In this document: positions 7,480-14,864 of the stretch, in pieces | Numbering within the stretch: the stretch's first letter is position 1 | Layout of the letters: each line of letters opens with the position of its first letter | Assembly (NCBI GenBank): GCA_040752635.1 | Contig: JBFMGS010000032.1 | Span: forward strand, 1-26,581 | Source of the DNA: JBFMGS01 sp040752635 | Lineage (GTDB): Bacteria; Bacillota; SHA-98; UBA4971 | Length of the DNA: 26,581 nucleotides | Direction of reading: 5' to 3' | Position numbers and translations under genes: made by a program | Notes under the pieces: model-generated | Databases searched by the model: none | What the model saw: only the letters and a program-made list of their open reading frames with translations | What the model was told of the DNA's origin: nothing

Positions 7480-7800
7480 ATGAAACTGGGGATCGTCATA
7501 TACTCCGATGACCCAGAGACCGTTTGGAACGCCTTCCGGCTCGCGAACTTCGCCCTGAAGGAAGGAGACGAGGTGAAGGTATTCCTTCTTGCAAAAGGGG
7601 TCGAATCCGAATCGCTGGACAGCGAGGAATTCCTGGTCACAGAGCAAATGCGGAGCTTTGCTGAGGCCGGTGGGGTGATACTTGCGTGCGGCACGTGCCT
7701 GAGAATTCGCAAGTCATCCGGGTCAGAGCTATGTCCGCTTTCCACCATGAAGGACCTGCACCAAATCGTGAAGGAAAGCGATAAAGTGCTCACCTTTTGA
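7480..7800 (+). CDS. DsrE/DsrF-like small sulfur-carrier-family protein
   Basis: 106-residue protein of the DsrE/DsrF-like fold. It starts MKLGIVIYSDDPETVWNAFRLANFAL, a family-typical nucleotide-like fold start, and has EGDEVKVFLLAKGVE in the middle. The cysteine motif AGGVILACGTCLRIR (C70, C73) is the one found in archaeal and clostridial members, where the first cysteine may carry a persulfide or act in redox signalling. The ATG follows GGAGGGGAG by nine nt. It is transcribed divergently from the hdr-met locus. DsrE-type persulfide carriers and lipoyl proteins both accompany sHdr complexes in sulfur oxidizers, so a functional link to the neighbouring Hdr genes is possible but unproven. The precise substrate is unknown. 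Confidence 0.8.
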   Translation: MKLGIVIYSDDPETVWNAFRLANFALKEGDEVKVFLLAKGVESESLDSEEFLVTEQMRSFAEAGGVILACGTCLRIRKSSGSELCPLSTMKDLHQIVKESDKVLTF

Positions 7801-7894
7801 AGCTGTAACAGGCCGATCCCCTGTTGGTTCAGGCGCACCCATATAGAAGCCTGTGTCTTCAGGATGCAGGTAATCGCGGAAGGAGGAGTGGGCT

Positions 7895-8458
7895 GTGGAA
7901 GCTAGAATAGGTGGCGCAGTGCTGAGACTCGTCCAGAGTGACATAACCTTACAGGAAACCGACGCTATCGTCAACGCCGCGAACTCGAGCTTGCTGGGAG
8001 GTGGCGGCGTTGACGGCGCAATACACCGGGCCGGCGGACCGGAGATCCTGCAACAGTGCAAAAGAATACGCGATGAAAAGGGCACCTGCCCGACCGGCGA
8101 AGCCGTCATAACTACAGGAGGCCGCCTTCCGGCCCGGTACGTGATTCACACAGTGGGTCCCGTCTGGCAAGGCGGCGGCCGAGATGAGGACGAATTGCTC
8201 GCGAGCGCCTACCGAAACAGCCTGAAGCTTGCGAGGACACACAATCTTCGTACCGTCTCATTCCCTTCCATCAGCACGGGCGCTTATCGATTTCCCATCG
8301 GCCGGGCGGCGCGCATAGCTTTGCGCACGGTGGGCGACTTCTTGCGAAGCCCCGAGGGCCGGGGTCTTCAAGAGGTTCGATTTGTGCTGTTCAGCAAGCC
8401 CGACCTGGAAGCGTACGAGGAGGCTTTCAAGGAGGTCGTCCAGTCTATGGAGATCTGA
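7895..8458 (+). CDS. macro-domain protein (ADP-ribose / O-acetyl-ADP-ribose hydrolase type)
   Basis: 187-residue stand-alone macro domain, probably acting on ADP-ribosyl or O-acetyl-ADP-ribose substrates. Motifs in order: VQSDITLQETDAIVNAAN near residues 13-30 (adenine-contact aspartate and NAAN), the glycine-rich loop GGGGVDGAIHRAGG, CPTGEAVITTGGRLPARYVIHTVGP, and the phosphate-binding SFPSISTGAYRFPIGRAA. This resembles the YmdB/TTE0995-like class. The start is GTG with GGAAGGAGG upstream. It is 94 nt downstream of the dsrE-like gene and could be co-transcribed. Its TGA (8456-8458) directly abuts the stop of the convergent DedA-like gene, with no spacer. The physiological target cannot be read from the sequence. 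Confidence 0.92.
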   Translation: MEARIGGAVLRLVQSDITLQETDAIVNAANSSLLGGGGVDGAIHRAGGPEILQQCKRIRDEKGTCPTGEAVITTGGRLPARYVIHTVGPVWQGGGRDEDELLASAYRNSLKLARTHNLRTVSFPSISTGAYRFPIGRAARIALRTVGDFLRSPEGRGLQEVRFVLFSKPDLEAYEEAFKEVVQSMEI

Positions 8459-9031
8459 TCAGCGTCGGCGGCTGATGTGCTTGAGCACGGAGAACGGAAC
8501 GAATACCAGCAGGAGCACCCAGCCGACGCGAGATAGGTGCTTTGCGATTTCGGTGATGTCCGCAGTGAGCCTCGTTACGGCCCAGGTCCACGCACCGGCC
8601 CAGAGAACGTCAGCTAGGAAAAGCATCCGCAAAGTAGCCGAGCACTCGCGGCGCAGCGCGCCCAGGAGCCAGAAGAGCTGGCTGTATCCTGAGCCAATCC
8701 AGCGGGCAGCAAATAGCCCGAGGTCGGCCCTGCCGCGACTGTTACAAAGGGCCTCGAGTCGCGCGGCGGCCCGCGAGAGACCGGGATAACGGCGGGCAAT
8801 TCTGTCCCAAATCGGAGCACCCGCGGCGCGGAAAAACGCGTAACTCCCTGCGTGGCCGGCAGCAGTGAAAAACCCGACCACGAGTGCAGCGTACGCCCAT
8901 GACCAACCTTGCTCTCGGATTACGGTCGCAAGGAAGCCGAACATGGCCAGTGATGAGATGGGAACACCACTGGCCATGAGGAAGAAGCCACCTCCTACAA
9001 ACACTATCGAGGCCCAACCCATAACAGGCAT
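8459..9031 (-). CDS. DedA/VTT-family-like membrane protein
   Basis: 190-residue multi-spanning membrane protein with hydrophobic stretches at roughly residues 5-38, 46-68, 100-122, 130-152 and 165-183. The DedA-like features are a G/A-rich AAGHAGSYAFFRAAGAP segment and FAARWIGSGYSQLFWLLGALRRECSATLRMLFLADVLWAGAW, which matches the second re-entrant region of the family (R-x-I/P-G ... G ... M/F ... W). DedA proteins are linked to membrane lipid flipping and proton-motive-force homeostasis. The gene begins 13 nt after the PPi-type phosphofructokinase stop without a clear Shine-Dalgarno, so it may depend on translational coupling; ATG 9022 is an alternative start. Family assignment is moderately sure because the N-terminal half is divergent. 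Confidence 0.7.
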   Translation of the reverse strand: MPVMGWASIVFVGGGFFLMASGVPISSLAMFGFLATVIREQGWSWAYAALVVGFFTAAGHAGSYAFFRAAGAPIWDRIARRYPGLSRAAARLEALCNSRGRADLGLFAARWIGSGYSQLFWLLGALRRECSATLRMLFLADVLWAGAWTWAVTRLTADITEIAKHLSRVGWVLLLVFVPFSVLKHISRRR

Positions 9032-9044
9032 CTAGCACACTGCA

Positions 9045-10085
9045 CTACTTAAACAGCGCCACCGCTTCCTCATAAAGAGACTGCGGCACTGTCTTGGTCT
9101 TGCCGACAGCCGTAGCGAGGTCAACGACGCGTATCTCACCACCGGCGAAGGCCGGCATCCTGCCGAACTCTCCGCGTCTCACCATATCGACAGCAGCCAT
9201 TCCAAGCCTCGTCGCATAGAACCTGTCGGTAACGGTAGGCGAGCCCCCACGTTGTATGTGGCCTATCACCGCTACCCTGGTCTGGATCCCAGTACGCTTC
9301 TCGATCTCATCGCCGACGATCTGCCCAACGCCGCGCAGGCCGAGCCTCACGTGGCCGAAAGCATCGACTTCACCGGCCGGCTCTGCGCCCACACCCGGCA
9401 CTTCCACACCTTCAGAGACGACAACCACGCCGTAGAGCTTGCCCGCAGCACGCAACTTCATCAGATGAGCGCACATCGCGTCCAGGTCGGGCTCAACCTC
9501 GGGGACGAGGACCCAATCGGCGCCGCCAGCCATGGCGGTCACCAGGGCGACCCAGCCCGCATCTCTCCCCATGACCTCGAGGACCATGATCCGCCGGTGC
9601 GACCTCGCCGTGTCACGCAGCCTCTCAACCGCGTCTACTGCCACCGTTACCGAAGTATCAAAGCCTATGCAGTAATCCGTGCCCGACACATCGTTGTCCA
9701 TTGTCTTCGGCACACCGACGCAGGGCACCCCGCGCTGGCTCAGCTTGTTCGCAACCCCGAGGGTATCATCGCCGCCAATGGCGACCACCGCATCGAGCCC
9801 GAGCTTTTTGACATTCTCTACGCACTTCGCAACGTCCTCGTCCTTCTTGAACGGGTTGGTGCGGGAGGTGCCCAGAATGGTGCCGCCCTGAGATATGATC
9901 TCGCGGACATCGCTAACGGTGAGGGGGGCAGCATCTCCTTTTACCAGCCCTGCCCAGCCGTCGCGAATTCCGAACACCTCATAGCCGTAATCCGCCGCCC
10001 GCATCACCACGCCCCTGATCGCCGCGTTAAGCCCGGACGCATCGCCACCCCCGGTCAAAACGCCGATTCGCTTGATTTCAGCCAT
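9045..10085 (-). CDS. pfp: phosphofructokinase with pyrophosphate-type active site
   Basis: 346-residue phosphofructokinase. It starts IKRIGVLTGGGDASGLNAAIRG (residues 4-25). At the two positions that separate phosphoryl donors it has GGDDT (104-108) and PKTMDND (126-132). The aspartate after GGD and the lysine before T-x-D-N-D are the known signature of PPi-dependent enzymes, while ATP enzymes have GGDGS and PGTIDND. MGRDAGWVAL and IGHIQRGGSPTVTDR are also present. It would interconvert fructose-6-phosphate and fructose-1,6-bisphosphate reversibly using PPi; donor use is a prediction. ATG 10085 is chosen because GGAGGG lies just upstream; the frame continues to 10157. It follows fba by 53 nt. 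The other pfk gene at 12814 is of the ATP type. Confidence 0.9.
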   Translation of the reverse strand: MAEIKRIGVLTGGGDASGLNAAIRGVVMRAADYGYEVFGIRDGWAGLVKGDAAPLTVSDVREIISQGGTILGTSRTNPFKKDEDVAKCVENVKKLGLDAVVAIGGDDTLGVANKLSQRGVPCVGVPKTMDNDVSGTDYCIGFDTSVTVAVDAVERLRDTARSHRRIMVLEVMGRDAGWVALVTAMAGGADWVLVPEVEPDLDAMCAHLMKLRAAGKLYGVVVVSEGVEVPGVGAEPAGEVDAFGHVRLGLRGVGQIVGDEIEKRTGIQTRVAVIGHIQRGGSPTVTDRFYATRLGMAAVDMVRRGEFGRMPAFAGGEIRVVDLATAVGKTKTVPQSLYEEAVALFK

Positions 10086-10138
10086 CTTGATACACCCTCC
10101 TCTGCTGCTCTGAAGCCAGCACCGTGGCCATTCGTGTT

Positions 10139-10990
10139 TCAAGCTTTCCCCGAGCACCCAAACAGGCGCATCTTCGCCTTGACAGCCTCTTTCATGTAGT
10201 TCCGACCTACCCCCACGATCCTCCTGGGATCGATCTCGTCGGGGTTTTTGGCAAGGGCATCGTGAATGCCTCGGGTAAACGCCTTGTTAAGCTCAGTCGC
10301 AATATTGATCTTGCATATCCCGGCTGCAATCCCGATCTTGTAACCTTCATCGGTAACACCCGATGCACCGTGCAGGACCAGTGGAACGCCTGTGAGTTCC
10401 CTGATCCTTTCCACTCTCTCAGCATCAATCCTGGCTTCCTGCGTAACCATCTTGTGAACGCTCCCGACCGCCACCGCCAGGGAGTCAACGCCCGTTTCCT
10501 CCACAAACCGCTTCGCCTCGTCAGGGTCGGTCATGAGCGCCTTTACTTCTTCAGGAGTGACGTGACCTGCGGTTGCCACCTTGCCGAGCTCGGCCTCAAC
10601 CGGTATGCCGGCTGCATGCGCCATCTCAACTATCTTTTTTGTTATTGCAGCATTTTCATCAAAGGGTAGCGACGACCCGTCAAACATAAGCGAGGTGAAC
10701 CCTGCTCTCAGGCACTTCACGTTTTGCTTGTAGTCAGTGCCGTGGTCCAGGTGAAGGGCTACCGGTACAGTGGCAGCCTCGGCGGCAGTCTTCACCATTG
10801 CGACGACCATCTCGAGCCCGGCGTATTTGATAGCTCCCTGACTCGCTTGAAGTATTACAGGCGCTTTCTCTTCCTCCGCAGCATCAATGATGGCTTGCAC
10901 GTACTCGAGGTTGTTGGCGTTGAACGCTCCTACGGCATAGCGCTCCGCTTGAGCTTTCTTGAGCATTTCTTTGGTTGTCACCAGCGGCAT
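10139..10990 (-). CDS. fba: class II fructose-bisphosphate aldolase
   Basis: 283-residue zinc-dependent aldolase that cleaves or forms fructose-1,6-bisphosphate. Family motifs are intact: YAVGAFNANNLEYVQAII (residues 18-35), the catalytic aspartate D82 and zinc ligand H83 in VALHLDHG, GFTSLMFDGSSLPFDENA, EAELGKVA, AVAVGSVHKM (second zinc histidine) and PLVLHGASGV (third zinc histidine). The C-terminus KAKMRLFGCSGKA is typical. The start is ATG 10990 with AGGGGG nine nt upstream; the frame stays open much further upstream (to 11140) but that part is arginine/proline-rich shadow. It is downstream of a terminator-like hairpin, so it may have its own promoter, which I could not find. The following gene is the PPi-type phosphofructokinase. 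Confidence 0.96.
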   Translation of the reverse strand: MPLVTTKEMLKKAQAERYAVGAFNANNLEYVQAIIDAAEEEKAPVILQASQGAIKYAGLEMVVAMVKTAAEAATVPVALHLDHGTDYKQNVKCLRAGFTSLMFDGSSLPFDENAAITKKIVEMAHAAGIPVEAELGKVATAGHVTPEEVKALMTDPDEAKRFVEETGVDSLAVAVGSVHKMVTQEARIDAERVERIRELTGVPLVLHGASGVTDEGYKIGIAAGICKINIATELNKAFTRGIHDALAKNPDEIDPRRIVGVGRNYMKEAVKAKMRLFGCSGKA

Positions 10991-11271
10991 TTGCACTTTC
11001 CCCCTCTTAGTCCATATTCTCCACGTCCACGTCTTTCCTGGAGGAGATCCACAAGGAGGACCGGGCCAGGTGGGACACGGTGCGTCCCGCCGGGTCAGCA
11101 ATGCACCAGGAAAAACGCGTCGGCTTTTACCTCTCGCCACGCGTCAGCACAGACCGTCACGGTATAGGATTTGCCTGCTCCCTCATTCTATTCTCCAAGC
11201 GCTCTCCGATTCCTTCTTCATCTTAAGAAGAACTTTCCTCCCCTCACAATCCGTGCCGGGCCGTGCTCGTC
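10991..11271. other. 281-nt intergenic region between pyk and fba
   Basis: No gene seen. In the minus direction it contains the terminator hairpin at 11111-11144. Downstream of it is a GC-rich hairpin candidate with GGTGC/GCACC arms around CCCGGCGGG (about 11069-11104), then the fba ribosome-binding site. No good -35/-10 pair was found for fba. Confidence 0.4.
11111..11144 (-). terminator. intrinsic terminator downstream of pyk
   Basis: Read on the minus strand: ACGCGTGGC, an 11-nt loop, GCC-g-ACGCGT, then TTTT. This is a 9-bp stem with one bulged G and a U-tract. It lies about 127 nt after the pyk stop and separates the pfkA/pyk unit from fba-pfp. It could also be an attenuator in the fba leader. 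Confidence 0.65.
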
Positions 11272-12684
11272 TTAGACCCTATGGACCTTGAGCATGTTAG
11301 TGGTACCCGGAACCCCGGTCCTGACGCCAGCAGTGACGATTACAAGATCACCCTTCTCGGCTACTCCGAGTGACACGGCAGCCTCGACCGCTATGTCAAG
11401 CACGTCGTCAATGTTTGCTGCCTTTCTGACCACAGTGGGGAGGACCCCCCAGGCAAGGGTCAGTTTGCGTGCAACCTTTGGATTCGGTGTGACAGCAATG
11501 ATCGGGGCCTTTGGGCGGTACTTAGAGACCATCCGGGCCGTGGAGCCGGACTCCGTGGAAGTTAGGATGGCTTTCACACCGAGGTTAAGGGCTGATTGCG
11601 ATGTAGCATGGCTTATGGCGTCCGCCACCGTCCTCGAAGGTCCTATCCTTTTCGCGCGCAAGATATCCTCGTACCGGAGGCCTCCCTCCGTGCTCTCAGC
11701 TATCCGCGCCATGGTGGTGACGGCGTCCACCGGATACTTGCCGACCGCCGTCTCAGCAGAGAGCATGACAGCGTCGGTGCCGTCAAAGATGGCGCATGCT
11801 ACGTCCGTAACCTCTGCCCTGGTGGGCCTGGGGTTTTCTATCATAGACTCGAGCATCTCTGTGGCAGTGATAACTGGCTTTCCTGCAGCGTTGCATTTCT
11901 CGATGATCGTTTTCTGTACTAGCGGCACTTTCTCGGCAGGAGTCTCAACCCCGAGGTCGCCCCTTGCTATCATTATGCCGTCGGCTGCCCGTATGATGGC
12001 ATCGATGTTTTCAACGCCCTCACTGGACTCTATCTTTGCTATGACGAGGCTGTCCGCCCCGGCCGCATCGAGGAGCGTGCGGATGCGGACCACGTCATCG
12101 TCGTCCTGCACAAACGATGCCGCGACAAAATCGACCTCCTGCTGAGCTGCAAACTGGATATCGCACACATCTTTCCGGGTCGCTCCGGGAAAGCGCACCT
12201 TTGAACCGGGAAGGCTCACTCCCTTTCGCGATGACAGTTCCCCTGAGGTCTTCACGCGGCATACGGCTTCGCCATCTCCTACGTGTTCGACCTTAAGCTC
12301 AATGAGGCCGTCGCTGAGGAGGACCCTGCTCCCCGGGGCGACGCTGTCCAATAGCCCAGGGTAATTCACGAATATCCGCTCGGCGTCGCCCTCCTCGTCG
12401 CCAGGCACGAGAGAAACCAAAGATCCCTCAACTAAGCTGACCTTCCCGCCCTTGAGCGGGCCTGTGCGGATCTTCGGCCCGGCCAGGTCCAGCATCACTC
12501 CGACATGCCTCCCGGCCGCATGCGCCGCCTCTCTCACGCGCTTAATGCGCACGGCGTGGTCTTCACAGGTGCCGTGGGATGCGTTGATGCGGGCAACATC
12601 CATCCCAGCCTGCACCATTCCTTCGAGCACCCCCGGCTCATCGGTCGCCGGTCCGAGCGTGCACACTATCTTCGTCCTGCGCAC
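11272..12684 (-). CDS. pyk: pyruvate kinase
   Basis: 470-residue pyruvate kinase, the PEP-to-pyruvate ATP-forming step of glycolysis. Motifs: RTKIVCTLGPATD at the start, DVARINASHG (usually R-L/I-N-F-S-H-G, so F is replaced by A), MLDLAGPKIRTG, the catalytic lysine region LVIAKIESSEGVENID, MIARGDLGVE, and PVITATEMLESMIENPRPTRAEVTDVA. The C-terminal allosteric domain is present, but the extra PEP-utilizer domain of many Bacillus enzymes is absent. The start is taken as GTG 12684 with AGGGGGTGA upstream; the open frame runs to 12729. It lies downstream of the ATP-type pfkA, separated by a 129-nt gap with a strong hairpin, so its expression may be set separately from acc-pfkA. Confidence 0.96.
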   Translation of the reverse strand: MRRTKIVCTLGPATDEPGVLEGMVQAGMDVARINASHGTCEDHAVRIKRVREAAHAAGRHVGVMLDLAGPKIRTGPLKGGKVSLVEGSLVSLVPGDEEGDAERIFVNYPGLLDSVAPGSRVLLSDGLIELKVEHVGDGEAVCRVKTSGELSSRKGVSLPGSKVRFPGATRKDVCDIQFAAQQEVDFVAASFVQDDDDVVRIRTLLDAAGADSLVIAKIESSEGVENIDAIIRAADGIMIARGDLGVETPAEKVPLVQKTIIEKCNAAGKPVITATEMLESMIENPRPTRAEVTDVACAIFDGTDAVMLSAETAVGKYPVDAVTTMARIAESTEGGLRYEDILRAKRIGPSRTVADAISHATSQSALNLGVKAILTSTESGSTARMVSKYRPKAPIIAVTPNPKVARKLTLAWGVLPTVVRKAANIDDVLDIAVEAAVSLGVAEKGDLVIVTAGVRTGVPGTTNMLKVHRV

Positions 12685-12727
12685 TCTCTTCTCACCCCCT
12701 CTCAGCCTTGTTCTACTCAAATGGAGC

Positions 12728-12754
12728 AAAACCCTCCCTCGCGGGCAGGGTTTT
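12728..12754 (-). terminator. GCGA-tetraloop hairpin between pfkA and pyk (terminator or attenuator)
   Basis: On the minus strand AAAACCCT-g-CCC-GCGA-GGG-AGGGTTTT forms an 11-bp stem with one bulged G and a GNRA tetraloop, ending in TTTT. Because the A/T arms are symmetric it could act in both directions. It lies about 60 nt after the pfkA stop and 43 nt before the pyk start. Just upstream on the same strand TAACATGTTG and TAACATTGTG form an imperfect 10-nt tandem repeat of unknown role. Confidence 0.65.
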
Positions 12755-12813
12755 ACACAATGTTACAACATGTTAACCGCTACTTTACGTTTATCGCAAC
12801 GAGACAGGTTCCT

Positions 12814-13812
12814 TCAGACTTCTGAGAGCAGTGTCGCCAGGCGGTACAGGCTCAGGTCAACCTTCTTACGCGTGGCAGCCACGTCGTCTATGTCGAAGAC
12901 CTTCAGGTCCTCCCCTACGATACCGACGACCTTCGCAGCCTGGCCCTCCATGAGGACCTCCACGGCCTTACACCCGAACATCGTCGCAAGTAACCTGTCC
13001 CGGGCAGTTGGTGCGCCCCCTCGCTGTATGTATCCTAGCACAGTGACTCTCGTCTGCAGGCCCGTCCGCTCCTGCACCGCGTCGCCTATCCTGAACCCGA
13101 TGCTTTCATGGTATAGCTCGTCGGGCGAGTGGTACCCTCCAACGCCTTCTGAAACCACTATGATGCTGTGAGTCTTGCCTCGCTTGTATCCTGCCTTGAT
13201 GCCTTCGCACATCGCGTCGAGGTCATAAGGCACCTCGGGGATCAGTATGTACTCTGCGCCCCCCGCCACCCCGGCAGCGAGCGCGAGGTGACCTGTGTCG
13301 CGACCCATCACTTCTATCACGTTGCTGCGGCCGTGGGAGCTCGCGGTGTCCCGTATCTTCGTTATGGCGTCGAGGGCCGTGTTGACAGCAGTGTCGAAGC
13401 CTAGAGAATAGTCTGTATACGCAATATCGTTGTCAATCGTTGCCGGGATGGCCACAGCAGGAGCCCCCATGTCAACCAGGGCCTTCGCCCCCCGAAAGCT
13501 CCCATCCCCGCCGATGACCACGAGACCCTCGATGCCGTGTTTATCCATCTGGTCAAGGGCTTTCTTGCGCCCTTGCACGGTCATGAACTCCTCTGACCTC
13601 GCCGATCGGAGGATGGTGCCCGCCCGCTGGATGATGTCCCCGACGCTGCGGGAGGTCATATCGAACAGGTCACCTTCTATGAGACCCTGGTATCCCCTGT
13701 TGATCCCCACCACGGACATCTTGTTATAAATCGCGCACCGCGTCACAGCTCTAATGGCGGCGTTCATGCCCGGGGCATCGCCCCCGCTCGTGAGAACCCC
13801 GATGCGTTTCAA
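12814..13812 (-). CDS. pfkA: ATP-type 6-phosphofructokinase
   Basis: 332-residue phosphofructokinase that aligns with E. coli/Bacillus PfkA almost residue for residue: RIGVLTSGGDAPGMNAAIR at 3-21, GGDGS at 101-105 (ATP signature), TIDND at 125-129 with catalytic D127, MGRDTGHLAL and LGYIQRGGAPTARDR. The residue equivalent to G124 of the usual PGTIDND is alanine (PATIDND). The start is TTG (13812-13810), overlapping the accA stop as TTGA, with AAGGAG ten nt upstream, so translation is coupled to accA. Together with DUF2007-accD-accA it forms the classical Bacillota acc-pfk unit. Confidence 0.96.
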   Translation of the reverse strand: MKRIGVLTSGGDAPGMNAAIRAVTRCAIYNKMSVVGINRGYQGLIEGDLFDMTSRSVGDIIQRAGTILRSARSEEFMTVQGRKKALDQMDKHGIEGLVVIGGDGSFRGAKALVDMGAPAVAIPATIDNDIAYTDYSLGFDTAVNTALDAITKIRDTASSHGRSNVIEVMGRDTGHLALAAGVAGGAEYILIPEVPYDLDAMCEGIKAGYKRGKTHSIIVVSEGVGGYHSPDELYHESIGFRIGDAVQERTGLQTRVTVLGYIQRGGAPTARDRLLATMFGCKAVEVLMEGQAAKVVGIVGEDLKVFDIDDVAATRKKVDLSLYRLATLLSEV

Positions 13813-14864
13813 CCCTTCGCTTCTCCTTTCACGCCAGGTAGCACCACAGCCTTCACAGCTTTCAGGTCGCCGGACGCAGCCGCGGCAAGGCCCTCTTGCG
13901 GCGTCTCCCGGGTTATGAACTCACCTATCCTGCGCAGCCTGGCGTAGCGCCTCTCGACAAGCCTGCGCGGAGGAATGCCCGAAAGCTCATCTACGCTCCT
14001 TATAAGAGCCTCCCGGATGGTAGCCGCCATGGCCTCCCGGTTCTTATGCGCCGCGCCGAGCGGCTCTGGCAATACCTCGTCGGCAATGCCGAGCCCTTTG
14101 AGGTCCGCCGCAGTGAGCTTCAGCATTGCAGCAGCCTCCTGGGCTTTCGACCCGTCTTTCCACAGTATTGCGGCGCACCCCTCGGGTGAGATCACCGAGA
14201 AATACGCGTTCTCCAGCATGAGGAGCCGGTCCCCGACCCCTATAGCCAGGGCGCCGCCGCTCCCGCCCTCACCCGTGATCACCACAACGATGCACGTAGC
14301 AAGCCTGGCCATTTCCGCTATGTTGCGGGCGATAGCTTCCCCCTGGCCGCGTTCCTCTGCTTCAACCCCGGGATAAGCCCCCACTACATCCACAAAGGTC
14401 ACGATGGGGCGGCGGAACTTCTCCGCCTGTTTCATGAGGCGCAGCGCCTTACGGTATCCCTCAGGGTGAGGCATCCCGAAGTTGCGAGCAAGGTTCTCCT
14501 TGGTGTCACGTCCTTTTTGTGTGCCTATGACAGTTACAGGCCGCCCGTCCAGGTTTGCGATGCCCCCGACGATCGCCCCGTCGTCACGGAAACTCCGGTC
14601 GCCATGGAGCTCGATGAATTCGTCGAAAACATGGGATATGTAGTCAAGGGTGGTAGGCCGCCTCGGGTGGCGAGCTATCATTATTCGCTGCCAGGGCGTA
14701 AGATTATCAAAGATCTCCTTGCGTAAAGACTCGGCCTTCTTCTCCAGAGTGGCGATCTCCTCGGACAGGTCGATCTCCTTCTCGCGGCTGAAGTTCTTGA
14801 GTTCTTCTATTCTCTTTTCCAGCTCCACTAAAGGCTTCTCAAAATCAAGCGTAAGGTTTATCAT
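13809..14864 (-). CDS. accA: acetyl-CoA carboxylase carboxyltransferase subunit alpha
   Basis: 351-residue alpha subunit of the carboxyltransferase that moves CO2 from biotin to acetyl-CoA to give malonyl-CoA for fatty-acid synthesis. Hallmarks: LDFEKPLVELEKRIEELK at the start (helical region), ARHPRRPTTLDYI, HGDRSFRDDGAIVGGIA, KGRDTKENLARNFGMPHPEGYRKALRLM, VGAYPGVEAEERGQGEAIA and ITGEGGSGGALAIGVGD. The C-terminal tail after about residue 315 (ITRETPQEGLAAAASG...) is a modest extension. Its ATG overlaps the accD stop in ATGA, and its stop overlaps the pfkA TTG, so accD-accA-pfkA are tightly coupled. The biotin carboxylase and BCCP genes are not in the window. Confidence 0.97.
   Translation of the reverse strand: MINLTLDFEKPLVELEKRIEELKNFSREKEIDLSEEIATLEKKAESLRKEIFDNLTPWQRIMIARHPRRPTTLDYISHVFDEFIELHGDRSFRDDGAIVGGIANLDGRPVTVIGTQKGRDTKENLARNFGMPHPEGYRKALRLMKQAEKFRRPIVTFVDVVGAYPGVEAEERGQGEAIARNIAEMARLATCIVVVITGEGGSGGALAIGVGDRLLMLENAYFSVISPEGCAAILWKDGSKAQEAAAMLKLTAADLKGLGIADEVLPEPLGAAHKNREAMAATIREALIRSVDELSGIPPRRLVERRYARLRRIGEFITRETPQEGLAAAASGDLKAVKAVVLPGVKGEAKG

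Noticed and set aside
9252..10199. 315-residue open frame on the plus strand opposite the PPi-type phosphofructokinase
   Set aside because: Shadow of a well-supported gene, with histidine/arginine-rich composition and no recognisable motif.
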